Source: DASSUC01 sp035649895 (GTDB lineage: Bacteria > Actinomycetota > Actinomycetes > Mycobacteriales > Micromonosporaceae). From it: a stretch of 16,326 nucleotides of DNA. Below the pieces are notes generated by a model, which saw nothing but the letters and a program-made list of their open reading frames with translations, was not told the DNA's origin and made no database searches. A program made the translations under genes and the position numbers. This document shows, piece after piece, positions 1 through 7,397 of the stretch (position 1 is its first letter; the number at the start of each line of letters is the position of its first letter). Location of the stretch: assembly GCA_035649895.1 (NCBI GenBank), contig DASRIS010000073.1, positions 1 through 16,326 on the forward strand, read 5' to 3'.

Positions 1-486
1 GTACCCGGCCTGGTCTGTGGGGTTGGCGCCCAGCGCGGCCAGCATGCCGGCGCCGCCGTCGTTGGTGGCCGACCCGCCCAGCCCGACCACCACCTGCCTG
101 GCACCGGTCTCCACGGCGACGGCGAGCAGCATGCCCAGGCCGTAGGAGGTGGTGGTCCTCGGGTCCCGCTCGGCCGGCGCGAGCAGGTGCAGGCCGCAGG
201 CGTGAGCGCTCTCGACGTAGCACGCGCCGTCGGCGAGCAGCAGCTCCCCGCGCGCCGGCCGGCCGAGCGGGTCCACGGTCTCCACCGTCACCCGACGCGC
301 GGGCACCCCGGCCGCCGGCAGCGCCTCGGCCAGCACGTCGACGAAGCCGGGGCCGCCGTCGGCGAGCGGCCGGGTGACCACCTGGTCGTGCGGGGCCGCC
401 GCCCGCCAGCCGGCGGCGATGGCTGCGGCGGCCTCGCCCGCGCTCAGTGTCCCGCCGAACTTGTCGGGGCAGACCAGGACCCGCAT
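1..486 (-). CDS. glxK: glycerate kinase, N-terminal part (cut by window edge)
   Basis: The reading frame is open from an ATG at 486 to the left edge (162 codons, no stop). Glycerate kinase phosphorylates D-glycerate with ATP in the cytoplasm, feeding glyoxylate and glycerate carbon into glycolysis. The start MRVLVCPDKFGGTLSAGEAA matches the family's opening (PDxFKGxLSA type). A PLADGG motif lies near residue 40, and the diagnostic GLGGSATNDGGAG motif at about 135-147. The family is usually about 370-390 residues, so more than half is missing. There is no Shine-Dalgarno sequence before the ATG; a weak CAGACT box 7 nt upstream (494-499, minus strand) could serve a leaderless message. The gene is divergent from nadA across 177 bp. 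Family assignment is firm; the symbol is by analogy. Confidence 0.9.
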   Translation of the reverse strand, partial: MRVLVCPDKFGGTLSAGEAAAAIAAGWRAAAPHDQVVTRPLADGGPGFVDVLAEALPAAGVPARRVTVETVDPLGRPARGELLLADGACYVESAHACGLHLLAPAERDPRTTTSYGLGMLLAVAVETGARQVVVGLGGSATNDGGAGMLAALGANPTDQAGY

Positions 487-644
487 GGGCGGCAGTCTGG
501 CAGCGTCGCGGGCCAGGTGGCACGCCGGGGCCAGCGCAAGCCAGGGCCCGACAGCACCGCCGGGCCGCACCGCCGGGCCGCACCGCCCGCCGCAGCCGGC
601 GCCGGGCAGGGCCAGGCAGCACGACAAGGCCGGTCGGGCCGGCG

Positions 645-657
645 TTGTGGAACAATT
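645..657 (+). promoter_or_regulatory. possible nadA promoter/operator region
   Basis: A small inverted repeat TTGT-GGA-ACAA (645-655), followed by a CAATTG palindrome, sits just where the -10 region of a leaderless nadA message would be. No purine-rich ribosome site precedes the GTG at 664. The match to TAnnnT is poor, so this is only a candidate site. Confidence 0.2.
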
Positions 658-663
658 GGCGTC

Positions 664-1881
664 GTGACGACGATTAATCCGCCCGCGGCCGGCGGACCCA
701 CGGTCAGCCCACCTGCGCGGCCCTTTGCCGAGCCCGAGCCGACGGCTCTGGCGTTGCTGCTGCTGGGCGCAGGCAGCGACCCCGGCTCGGAGCGCGGTGT
801 GGACTGCCCAGGTGCCCTCCCCGCGCCCAGCGACCCGGGCCTGGCGCAGCGGGCCGCGGACGCCAAGCGCCGGCTGGGCGAACGGGTCTTCGTGCTGGGT
901 CACCACTACCAGCGCGACGAGGTGATCCAGTTCGCCGACGTCACCGGTGACTCGTTCAAGCTCGCCCGGGACGCCGCCGCCCGGCCGCAGGCCGGCTTCA
1001 TCGTGTTCTGCGGCGTGCACTTCATGGCCGAGAGCGCGGACATCCTCACCGGCGACGGTCAGCAGGTCATCCTGCCCGACCTGGCCGCCGGCTGCTCCAT
1101 GGCGGACATGGCGACGCTCAGCCAGGTGGAGACCGCCTGGGACCTGCTCGACGACCTGGACCTGGCCGGCTCCACGGTCCCGGTGACCTACATGAACTCC
1201 TCCGCCGACATCAAGGGCTTCGTCGGCCGCCACGGCGGCGTGGTGTGCACCTCGTCCAATGCCGAGCGCGCGCTGGCCTGGTCGTTCGAGCGCGGCGAGC
1301 GGGTGCTCTTCCTGCCCGACCAGCACCTCGGACGCAACACCGCGGTGCTGCGGATGGGCCTCGACCTCGCCGACTGCGTGCTCTACGACCCGCACAAGCC
1401 ACGCGGCGGGCTGACCGCCGGGCAGCTCCGCGCGGCGAAGATGGTGCTCTGGCGCGGGCACTGCTCGGTGCACGGCCGGTTCACGCTCGACTCGGTCGCC
1501 GAGGTACGGGCCCGGGTCCCCGGCGTCAACGTGCTCGTCCACCCCGAGTGCCGGCACGAGGTGGTGAAGGCCGCTGACTACGTCGGGTCGACGGAGTACA
1601 TCATCAAGACGCTCCAGGCGGCCCCGGCGGGCTCGGCCTGGGCGGTCGGGACCGAGCTCAACCTGGTCCGGCGCCTGGCCAACGCCCACCCGGACAAGCA
1701 GGTCATGTTCCTCGACCGCACCGTCTGCTACTGCGCGACGATGAACCGCATCGACCTGCCACACCTGGTCTGGGCGCTGGAGGAGCTGGCCGCCGGCCGG
1801 GTCGTCAACCGCATCACCGTGGACCCGCAGACCGCGCACCACGCCCGGGTCGCGCTGGAGCGGATGCTCGCCCTGCCGTAG
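664..1881 (+). CDS. nadA: quinolinate synthase A
   Basis: This enzyme condenses iminoaspartate (from NadB) with dihydroxyacetone phosphate to make quinolinate, the precursor of NAD; it is cytoplasmic and carries a [4Fe-4S] cluster. Family signatures are continuous: LGHHYQRDEVIQFADVTGDS, FCGVHFMAESADIL, TYMNSSADIKGF, CTSSNAERAL, FLPDQHLGRNTA and VHPECRHEVV. The likely cluster cysteines are C116, C296 and one of C355/C357 (VCYCATM). The frame is open far upstream to 187, but that part is antisense to glycerate kinase and unlike NadA. I therefore choose GTG 664, giving 405 residues starting VVTTINPPAAGG. An N-terminal segment of about 75 residues precedes the core, as in actinobacterial NadA. 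nadB and nadC are not in the window, so the gene appears unlinked to the rest of its pathway. Confidence 0.93.
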   Translation: MTTINPPAAGGPTVSPPARPFAEPEPTALALLLLGAGSDPGSERGVDCPGALPAPSDPGLAQRAADAKRRLGERVFVLGHHYQRDEVIQFADVTGDSFKLARDAAARPQAGFIVFCGVHFMAESADILTGDGQQVILPDLAAGCSMADMATLSQVETAWDLLDDLDLAGSTVPVTYMNSSADIKGFVGRHGGVVCTSSNAERALAWSFERGERVLFLPDQHLGRNTAVLRMGLDLADCVLYDPHKPRGGLTAGQLRAAKMVLWRGHCSVHGRFTLDSVAEVRARVPGVNVLVHPECRHEVVKAADYVGSTEYIIKTLQAAPAGSAWAVGTELNLVRRLANAHPDKQVMFLDRTVCYCATMNRIDLPHLVWALEELAAGRVVNRITVDPQTAHHARVALERMLALP

Positions 1882-2007
1882 CCCGGCCCGGACCCGGCCC
1901 GCGTCTCCGATCGACGCAGTGTCACCGACCTAAAAGCCCTGCGTAACCAATGTTTCCCGGACCTGCCACAACCGGACAGGGGCACCATTTGGCGTGTCCT
2001 GGACCGC

Positions 2008-2013
2008 TATGCT
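2008..2013 (+). promoter_or_regulatory. possible -10 box in the nadA-murA gap
   Basis: The 272-bp gap 1882-2153 holds no convincing ORF or RNA gene. TATGCT at 2008-2013 fits the actinobacterial -10 pattern (TAnnnT). The nearest -35-like TTGGCG (1989-1994) is only 13 nt upstream, too close for a standard sigma-70 promoter. If used, it would give murA a leader of about 135-140 nt. Confidence 0.25.
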
Positions 2014-2145
2014 GCCTGCGTCTGCCTGGCGCCAACCGCCGGCCTGTGTTCTCGTAACGCCCGGTTCCGTACCCGTCCGGTCTGTCCCGGCCGGAGCGGA
2101 GCCCTGCCCCGCCGCTCTCCGCCACCTGACCCTGACGCGTTCCTC

Positions 2146-2151
2146 GGGAGG
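2146..2151 (+). promoter_or_regulatory. murA ribosome binding site
   Basis: GGGAGG lies 2 nt before the ATG at 2154 and 5 nt before an in-frame TTG at 2157. The spacing to the ATG is unusually short, so TTG 2157 may be the true start, making the protein one residue shorter. Confidence 0.6.
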
Positions 2152-2153
2152 CC

Positions 2154-3491
2154 ATGTTGACCGGGCAGCTGCCCACTGGCGACGTTCTCGCGGTGCACGG
2201 CGGCACGCCGCTGCACGGGCGGGTCCAGGTACGCGGGGCCAAGAACCTGATCTCCAAGGCGATGGTCGCCGCCCTGCTCGGCGACACCCCCAGCCGGCTG
2301 TACGAGGTGCCCGCGATCCGCGATGTCGAGGTCGTCCGCGGCCTGCTCGAGCTGCACGGCGTACGGGTCAGCGACGGCGCCGAGCCGGGCGAGCTGGTGC
2401 TCGACCCGACCAACGTGGAGCGGGCCAACGTCGACGAGATCAACGTGCACGCCGGGTCGAGCCGCATCCCCATCCTCTTCTGCGGGCCGCTGCTGCACCG
2501 GCTCGGCCACGCGTTCATCCCCGACCTCGGCGGCTGCAACATCGGCGGCCGGCCGATCGACTTCCACATCCATGCGCTGCGCGACTTCGGCGCAGTCGTG
2601 GACAAGCAGCCCAACGGCATGGACATCACCGCCCCGTCCGGCCTGCACGGCACCAAGCTGGTGCTGCCGTACCCCAGCGTCGGCGCGACCGAGCAGATCC
2701 TGCTCACCGCGGTCATGGCCGAAGGCGTCACCGAGCTACGCAACGCGGCCGTCGAGCCCGAGATCATCGACCTGATCTGCCTGCTGCAGAAGATGGGCGC
2801 GATCATCAAGGTGCACACCGACCGGGTGATCGAGATCGAAGGGGTGGCCCGGCTGCGCGGCTACTCCCACCGCCCCATCCCGGACCGCATCGAGGCGGCC
2901 AGCTGGGCCTGTGCCGCGCTGGCCACCCGCGGCGACGTCTACGTCCAGGGCGCCCGCCAGGTCGACATGATGACGTTCCTCAACGTTTTCCGCTCCGTTG
3001 GCGGCGACTTCGACGTGCACGACGACGGCATCCGGTTCTGGCACCCGGGCGGGGAGCTGCGCGCCGTGGCGCTGGAGACCGACGTACACCCGGGGTTCAT
3101 GACCGACTGGCAGCAGCCCCTGGTGGTGGCGCTGACCCAGGCGCGCGGCCTGTCGATCGTGCACGAGACGGTGTACGAGCGCCGGTTCGGCTACACCGAC
3201 GCGCTGAACACCATGGGCGCCACGATCCAGGTCTACCGGGACTGCCTCGGCGGCACACCGTGCCGCTGGGGCCGGCGCAACTTCCGCCACTCGGCGGTGC
3301 TGGCCGGCCCGGCCAAGCTGTACGCCACCGAGCTGAGCATCCCCGACCTGCGCGCCGGCTTCAGCCACTTCATCGCGGCGCTGTCGGCCGAGGGCACGTC
3401 AACGGTGCACGGGGTGAACCTGATCAACCGCGGCTACGAGGGCTTCACCGAGAAGCTGGCGGCGCTCGGCGCCCACGTCGAGCCCGCCTGA
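2154..3491 (+). CDS. murA: UDP-N-acetylglucosamine 1-carboxyvinyltransferase (MurA)
   Basis: MurA transfers enolpyruvate from phosphoenolpyruvate to UDP-GlcNAc, the first committed step of peptidoglycan precursor synthesis in the cytoplasm. The 445 residues match the EPSP-synthase-fold family in full. VRGAKNLISKAM carries the substrate-binding Lys30-Asn31 pair. LGGCNIGGRPIDFH carries Cys128, equivalent to E. coli Cys115, the residue alkylated by fosfomycin. HPGFMTDWQQP carries Asp318, equivalent to the E. coli general base Asp305. The C-terminal VHGVNLINRGYEGFTEKLAALGA is typical. The sequence resembles the Streptomyces MurA group more than mycobacterial MurA, which has Asp at the Cys position. 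Nearly all codons end in G or C, as expected of a resident core gene. A second MurA paralogue elsewhere in the genome cannot be excluded. Confidence 0.95.
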   Translation: MLTGQLPTGDVLAVHGGTPLHGRVQVRGAKNLISKAMVAALLGDTPSRLYEVPAIRDVEVVRGLLELHGVRVSDGAEPGELVLDPTNVERANVDEINVHAGSSRIPILFCGPLLHRLGHAFIPDLGGCNIGGRPIDFHIHALRDFGAVVDKQPNGMDITAPSGLHGTKLVLPYPSVGATEQILLTAVMAEGVTELRNAAVEPEIIDLICLLQKMGAIIKVHTDRVIEIEGVARLRGYSHRPIPDRIEAASWACAALATRGDVYVQGARQVDMMTFLNVFRSVGGDFDVHDDGIRFWHPGGELRAVALETDVHPGFMTDWQQPLVVALTQARGLSIVHETVYERRFGYTDALNTMGATIQVYRDCLGGTPCRWGRRNFRHSAVLAGPAKLYATELSIPDLRAGFSHFIAALSAEGTSTVHGVNLINRGYEGFTEKLAALGAHVEPA

Positions 3492-3536
3492 GCGCTCCGC
3501 ACCGACCTCGTCCGCGCGTACCCTGCGGGCCTTGGC

Positions 3537-3542
3537 TACTCT
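3537..3542 (+). promoter_or_regulatory. -10 box for a leaderless DUF3043 message
   Basis: TACTCT fits TAnnnT and ends 6 nt before GTG 3549. No Shine-Dalgarno sequence is present, so transcription probably starts at or next to the start codon. Confidence 0.55.
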
Positions 3543-3548
3543 TGCCGC

Positions 3549-4187
3549 GTGCCATCGCTCTTCCGCCGCAGGCCGGCCGAGGTCGCCGACGTCCCCGACG
3601 ACGCGGTCACTCCCGAGACGCCCGAATCGACCGAGACCCCGCGGCCGAAGGGCTACACCCCGAGCAAGCGTGAGCTCGGTATGACCACGCCCAAGCGCAC
3701 CGCCACCGACCCGCGGCGGAAGGTGGAGCCGGCACCCGCCAACCGGCGCGAGGCGTACCGCCGCCAGCGGACCCGCATGCGCGAGCAGCGCCGGGAGGCC
3801 GCCGAGGGCATGCGCCGCGGCGAGGAGCAGTACCTGCTCCCCCGCGACAAGGGACCGGAACGGGCCCTGGTACGCGACATCGTCGACGCCCGGCGCACCG
3901 CTGGCACCTGGTTCTTCGCCGGCGCCCTCATCGTGATCCTGGGCTCCTCGCGGGCCATGCCGGTCCCCGTGCAGCTGGCGTCGAACATCCTGTGGGTGGT
4001 GCTCGCGCTGGCCGTGGTCATCGACAGCGTCCTGATCGCCCGCAAGATCAAGCGGCTGGTCCGCGAGCGCTTCCCCAAGACCACCCAGCGGATGGGCTCG
4101 CTCTACCTCTACGGCATCCTGCGCGGCATCACGTTCCGCCGGATGCGCATGCCCAAGCCGCGGGTGCCCCTCGGCGCCGCAGTCTAG
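3549..4187 (+). CDS. DUF3043 family two-helix membrane protein
   Basis: This 212-residue protein matches the actinobacterial DUF3043 family; its function is unknown. The N-terminal ~115 residues are cytoplasmic-type, highly charged and probably partly disordered or helical (a Pro/Thr/Glu-rich stretch, then KGYTPSKRELGMTTPKR and Arg/Glu-rich helices around 65-95). Two hydrophobic segments follow at about 119-137 (TWFFAGALIVILGSS) and 146-166 (NILWVVLALAVVIDSVLIA). A basic tail carries the family-typical KTTQRMGSLYLYGILRG. GTG 3549 is chosen because it gives the family N-terminus MPSLFRRR and follows a well-placed -10 box. In Mycobacterium a similar protein sits, as I recall, between glycerate kinase and cobT, suggesting a long-conserved neighbourhood. 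Confidence 0.85.
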   Translation: MPSLFRRRPAEVADVPDDAVTPETPESTETPRPKGYTPSKRELGMTTPKRTATDPRRKVEPAPANRREAYRRQRTRMREQRREAAEGMRRGEEQYLLPRDKGPERALVRDIVDARRTAGTWFFAGALIVILGSSRAMPVPVQLASNILWVVLALAVVIDSVLIARKIKRLVRERFPKTTQRMGSLYLYGILRGITFRRMRMPKPRVPLGAAV

Positions 4188-4190
4188 AGT
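4185..4190 (+). promoter_or_regulatory. possible -10 box for the fic gene, overlapping the upstream stop codon
   Basis: TAGAGT contains the TAG stop of the DUF3043 gene and fits TAnnnT. It ends 11 nt before GTG 4202, predicting a leader of only about 5 nt; there is no Shine-Dalgarno sequence in that leader. Readthrough from the DUF3043 gene is also possible. Confidence 0.35.
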
Positions 4191-4201
4191 CCCCAGCAGA
4201 C

Positions 4202-5593
4202 GTGGACATCCCCTGGAGCGAGGTCGACCCGCTGCCGGAGGTGAATGGGACGGTCGAGCCGGTGCTCGCGACCGTCGACGCCCTGCGGACAGCGTGGGAC
4301 AACGCGCTGCGGCGGGTGTTAACGGAGGAGTTTGCCGAGGCCCGACGGCGCAGCCTGCGGCGGCATGCGATCGAGACCGGCATCATCGAGCGGCTCTACG
4401 ACCTGGACTGGGGCGTTACCGAGGCGCTGGTCGCCGAGGGCATCACAGCCGAGGTCGCAGCTCGCGAGGGCGGAGTCAGCGAGGGCGCCTTCGCGCTGAT
4501 CCGCGACCAGCTCAACGCGCTCGAGTACCTGACCCTGGCGGTGCGCGAGGGCCAGCACCTGTCGGTGTTCTTCGTCAGGGAGCTGCACCAGCTGATCACC
4601 CGGCACCAGCCGACCTACGAGGCCCGCGACGCGCTCGGCGGCCTGGTCCAGGTGCCGCTGCCCCGCGGGGAGTGGAAGACACAGCCTAACCACGTCCGGC
4701 GCTCCGACGGGTCGCTGCTCCAGTACACGCCGCCGGAGCATGTCCAGTCCCAGATGGAGCTGCTGGTCAAGCGGTACGCGGAGACCGCCGGCGCGCACCC
4801 CGTCATCCGGGCGGCGTGGCTGCACCACCGGTTCATCCGCATCCACCCGTTCGCCGACGGCAACGGCCGGGTCGCCCGGGCACTGACCCTGCTGGCTTTG
4901 CTCCAGGCCCACTACGCGCCGCTGGTCGTGGACCGGCGCAACCGCGCCGACTACATCGGCGCACTCGACGCAGCGAACGACGGGGACCTGCGCCCGCTGA
5001 TCCGGCTCTTCGCGCAGCTGGAGATCGTGGCGCTGCGCACCGAGCTGGAGCGCCCAGCCGTGGTGGCGCTGGCCGCTGAGAGCGCGGTGAACATCGCCCG
5101 TGCCTACGCCGAGCGGCTGCGACCGCTGCGCCGAGGCACGCAGACGCAGGAGGTGCGGCAGACCGAAGCGTTCGGTGGGGCGGTGCAGCGCCGAGTTCGT
5201 ACCCACCTGCAGTCGGTCGCCGACAGCCTGGCCGCCACGTTCCGGACGGTGGACCCGGCAACCACCGCAACCGTACGGCTGGACAGCCCCACCCCGGTGC
5301 TGTACTGGTCGGTGCGCCTGGACCTGGACACGTTGGACGCCAAGCTCAAGTATCTGGTCCGCATCGCGAGCATGGCGGAGCCGACCGTGCTGCGAGTTGA
5401 CATCGTCGCGACCGCGAAGCAACCGGCAGGTCGGGACGCCCAGCCAGGTCCACTGATCAACCCGGCGCCCACCGACACCGTGACGCTGTTGGCCAACGAC
5501 GACCTTGACCGGCGCTGGCCGGAGATCGAGGAGCTGCTGGACCGCACCCTGGCGGCCACAGTGGACAGCTTCGGCCGGGGTCTCACAGCCTGA
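4202..5593 (+). CDS. Fic-domain protein (probable protein AMPylase) with unassigned C-terminal half
   Basis: The 463-residue product carries a complete Fic active site at 215-226, HPFADGNGRVAR: the catalytic His, acidic residue, anion-binding GNG and final Arg. Such enzymes usually transfer AMP, sometimes other nucleotide moieties, to hydroxyl side chains of target proteins. A target-docking flap may be RSDGSLLQYTPPEHV, upstream of the motif. An N-terminal helix at 59-64 (TGIIER) resembles the class II inhibitory helix (S/T)xxxE(G/N): Glu63 is kept but the next residue is Arg. Residues from about 250 to 463 match no domain I recognise; they are rich in short alpha and beta patterns and end in DRRWPEIEELLDRTLAATVDSFGRG. 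GTG 4202 is chosen as the first start after the preceding stop, with GTG 4241 as alternative. No antitoxin gene is adjacent. The target is unknown; a toxin, phage-defence or signalling role is inference. Confidence 0.85.
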   Translation: MDIPWSEVDPLPEVNGTVEPVLATVDALRTAWDNALRRVLTEEFAEARRRSLRRHAIETGIIERLYDLDWGVTEALVAEGITAEVAAREGGVSEGAFALIRDQLNALEYLTLAVREGQHLSVFFVRELHQLITRHQPTYEARDALGGLVQVPLPRGEWKTQPNHVRRSDGSLLQYTPPEHVQSQMELLVKRYAETAGAHPVIRAAWLHHRFIRIHPFADGNGRVARALTLLALLQAHYAPLVVDRRNRADYIGALDAANDGDLRPLIRLFAQLEIVALRTELERPAVVALAAESAVNIARAYAERLRPLRRGTQTQEVRQTEAFGGAVQRRVRTHLQSVADSLAATFRTVDPATTATVRLDSPTPVLYWSVRLDLDTLDAKLKYLVRIASMAEPTVLRVDIVATAKQPAGRDAQPGPLINPAPTDTVTLLANDDLDRRWPEIEELLDRTLAATVDSFGRGLTA

Positions 5594-5625
5594 CGGCTGC
5601 CGCGTCAGCGCGTACCCAGAAGGGC

Positions 5626-6594
5626 TTATCTGCGAGGGTCGGCGTAGAGCCTGGTCACGACCTCCTCGATGCTGGGCTCGACCACCGACAGGTCACGCAG
5701 GGCCGCGTCCGTGGCGAGCTTCGCGACCAGCTCTCCCGCGGTGACCGCGCCGCCGTCAAGGGCGTACGTGACCCGCCGCCCGTCCGCCGACGTCGACTCC
5801 ACCGACGCCCCGGCCAGCAACACCGGCGAGGGGGGCGGCTCGTCGAAGTCGACCACGACCCGGCGGCGGGAGCCGTACCGCGCGTGCAGCGACTCCAGCG
5901 ACCCGTCGTGCACCACCCGCCCGTGGTCGATGACCACCAGCCGCCGGCACAGCCGCTCGATGTCGGCCAGGTCGTGCGTTGTCAGCACCAGCGTGGTGTC
6001 GCCGGCCGCGCCCAGCTCGGTCAGGAACGCCCGGACCGCCTGCTTGCTCACCACGTCCAGCCCGATCGTGGGCTCGTCCAGGAAGAGCACCTCCGGCCCG
6101 TGCAGCAGGGCCGCGGTGAGCTCGCCGCGCATCCGCTGGCCGAGCGAGAGCTGCCGGACCGGCGTGTCGATGAACTCGTCCAGGTCCAGCATTGACCGGC
6201 ACCGGCGCAGCAGCGCGGCGTGGTCGGTGGCCGGCACCCGGTAGACGTGGCGCAGCAGCGCGAACGAGTCCCGCAGCGGCAGGTCCCACCACAGCTGGGA
6301 GCGGTTGCCGAAGACCACGCCGATGCGCCGGGCCAGCACCGTGCGCTGGGGCACCGGCTCCAGGCCGCACACCCGGACCGTGCCGCCGCTGGGCATCAGC
6401 ACCCCGGTCAGCATCTTCAGCGTGGTGGACTTGCCGGCGCCGTTGGGGCCGATGTAGCCGAGCATCTCGCCGCGCGCCACGGCCAGGTCGACGCCGTCGA
6501 CCGCGGCAACGACCTTCCTGGTACGCCGCAGCCGCCCGGCCCTGACCCGGACGGTGAACTCCTTGCGCAGCCCCTGCGCGTCGATGACGTTCAT
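5626..6594 (-). CDS. ABC transporter ATP-binding protein (COG4586-like)
   Basis: This 322-residue ATPase is the motor of the exporter encoded with the two permeases upstream. It shows Walker A GPNGAGKST (49-57), a Q-loop around Gln100 (GNRSQLWWDLP), signature LSLGQRMR (149-156), Walker B VLFLDEP (169-175) and the switch His207 (TTHD). The GNRSQLWWDLP stretch and the ~80-residue C-terminal extension are typical of ATPases paired with DUF990-type ABC-2 permeases. The frame runs on upstream to 6795, but ATG 6594 is preferred because it overlaps the upstream permease stop as ATGA, a sign of translational coupling. The stop is 32 bp from the convergent fic stop. The substrate cannot be told from sequence; lipids, drugs or peptides are all possible for ABC-2 exporters. 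Confidence 0.92.
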   Translation of the reverse strand: MNVIDAQGLRKEFTVRVRAGRLRRTRKVVAAVDGVDLAVARGEMLGYIGPNGAGKSTTLKMLTGVLMPSGGTVRVCGLEPVPQRTVLARRIGVVFGNRSQLWWDLPLRDSFALLRHVYRVPATDHAALLRRCRSMLDLDEFIDTPVRQLSLGQRMRGELTAALLHGPEVLFLDEPTIGLDVVSKQAVRAFLTELGAAGDTTLVLTTHDLADIERLCRRLVVIDHGRVVHDGSLESLHARYGSRRRVVVDFDEPPPSPVLLAGASVESTSADGRRVTYALDGGAVTAGELVAKLATDAALRDLSVVEPSIEEVVTRLYADPRR

Positions 6595-7397
6595 GACCCG
6601 GTGCTCCGGTAGTGCCGTACGCCGGTACGCCACAGCAGCCCGGCCGCTGCCGCGGCGAGCGCGGAGACCGCTGGACCGGCCCAGGCCGCCCAGGCGGGCA
6701 GGCCCAGCGGGTCGGGCCGGCCGAGCAGCCCCAAGGCTGGGTAGTACGCCACAAAAGCGAAGCCTAGGCCGTACCCGAAGAGACGCCGGAACCATCCACT
6801 ATAGACACTGACCGGGTACGACGTGAACTCACGCCCGCCGTAGGTGAACGCGTTGGCCACCTCGCCCGAGTCGACCCACCAGAACGCCACGGTGGCGCCG
6901 GCCACGAAGATGGCGCCGAAGAACACCGCCCCGGACAGCGGCGCCAGCACGACCAGGCCCACCCGGGCCGGCGTCCAGGCGATGTCCGCGTACGTCACCG
7001 CGAAGCTGAGCACGGATGTGGCGTAGACCAGCCGGCCGATCCGGCGCACCTGGAAGTCGAGGGCGAGCAGCTGCGGCAGCACGCCCAGCGGCCGGACCAG
7101 CACCGCGTCCAGCAGTCCGGTACGCACGTAGACGCGCAGCCGCTCGATGTTGCCGACCAGCAGGTCCGCCAGCGCGAAGCCGGTCCCCGCCAGGCCGAAC
7201 ATCAGCACCACCTCCGCCACCGCAAACCCGCCCAGCTCCGGCGTCACCCGGAACAGCACCAGTACCGCGAGCAGGTCGGCGCCGACCACGAGCACGTTGC
7301 CGGCGAGGTCGATGAGGAACGACGTCCGGTACGACGCCTGGCTGCGCGCCTGCGCCCCGATCAGGTGGCGGTAGGTGCCGGCGGCCGTGCTAGCCAC
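6591..7397 (-). CDS. ABC-2 type permease (PF06182/COG3694-like)
   Basis: This 268-residue integral membrane protein has about six hydrophobic segments (for example VLVVGADLLAVLVLF, VGLVVLAPLSGAVFFGAIFV and YGLGFAFVAYYPALGLLG). The conserved stretch around ANAFTYGGREFTSYPVSVY is a strong signature of the DUF990-like permeases. It should form the translocation pathway together with the neighbouring permease. GTG 7397 overlaps the upstream permease gene by 8 nt, and the stop overlaps the ATPase start by 4 nt, so all three are one operon. No other good start is visible near the N-terminus. The substrate is unknown. Confidence 0.88.
   Translation of the reverse strand: MASTAAGTYRHLIGAQARSQASYRTSFLIDLAGNVLVVGADLLAVLVLFRVTPELGGFAVAEVVLMFGLAGTGFALADLLVGNIERLRVYVRTGLLDAVLVRPLGVLPQLLALDFQVRRIGRLVYATSVLSFAVTYADIAWTPARVGLVVLAPLSGAVFFGAIFVAGATVAFWWVDSGEVANAFTYGGREFTSYPVSVYSGWFRRLFGYGLGFAFVAYYPALGLLGRPDPLGLPAWAAWAGPAVSALAAAAAGLLWRTGVRHYRSTGS

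Noticed and set aside
187..663. N-terminal extension of the nadA frame to an upstream start at 187
   Set aside because: Most of this part is antisense to glycerate kinase, reads as Arg/Ala/Gly-rich shadow sequence and is not part of NadA; GTG 664 gives the family N-terminus.
4202..5593. Fic/Doc-type toxin-antitoxin pair
   Set aside because: No small antitoxin gene lies beside the fic gene. The neighbours are a DUF3043 gene and a convergent ABC ATPase, so a classical two-gene module is not supported.
5594..5625. Terminator between fic and the ABC ATPase
   Set aside because: The 32-bp gap has no stem longer than a few base pairs, so no terminator could be supported.
6595..6795. Upstream extension of the ABC ATPase frame
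   Set aside because: It overlaps the permease gene and has Arg/Ala/Gly-rich shadow sequence; the ATGA overlap at 6591-6594 marks the real start.
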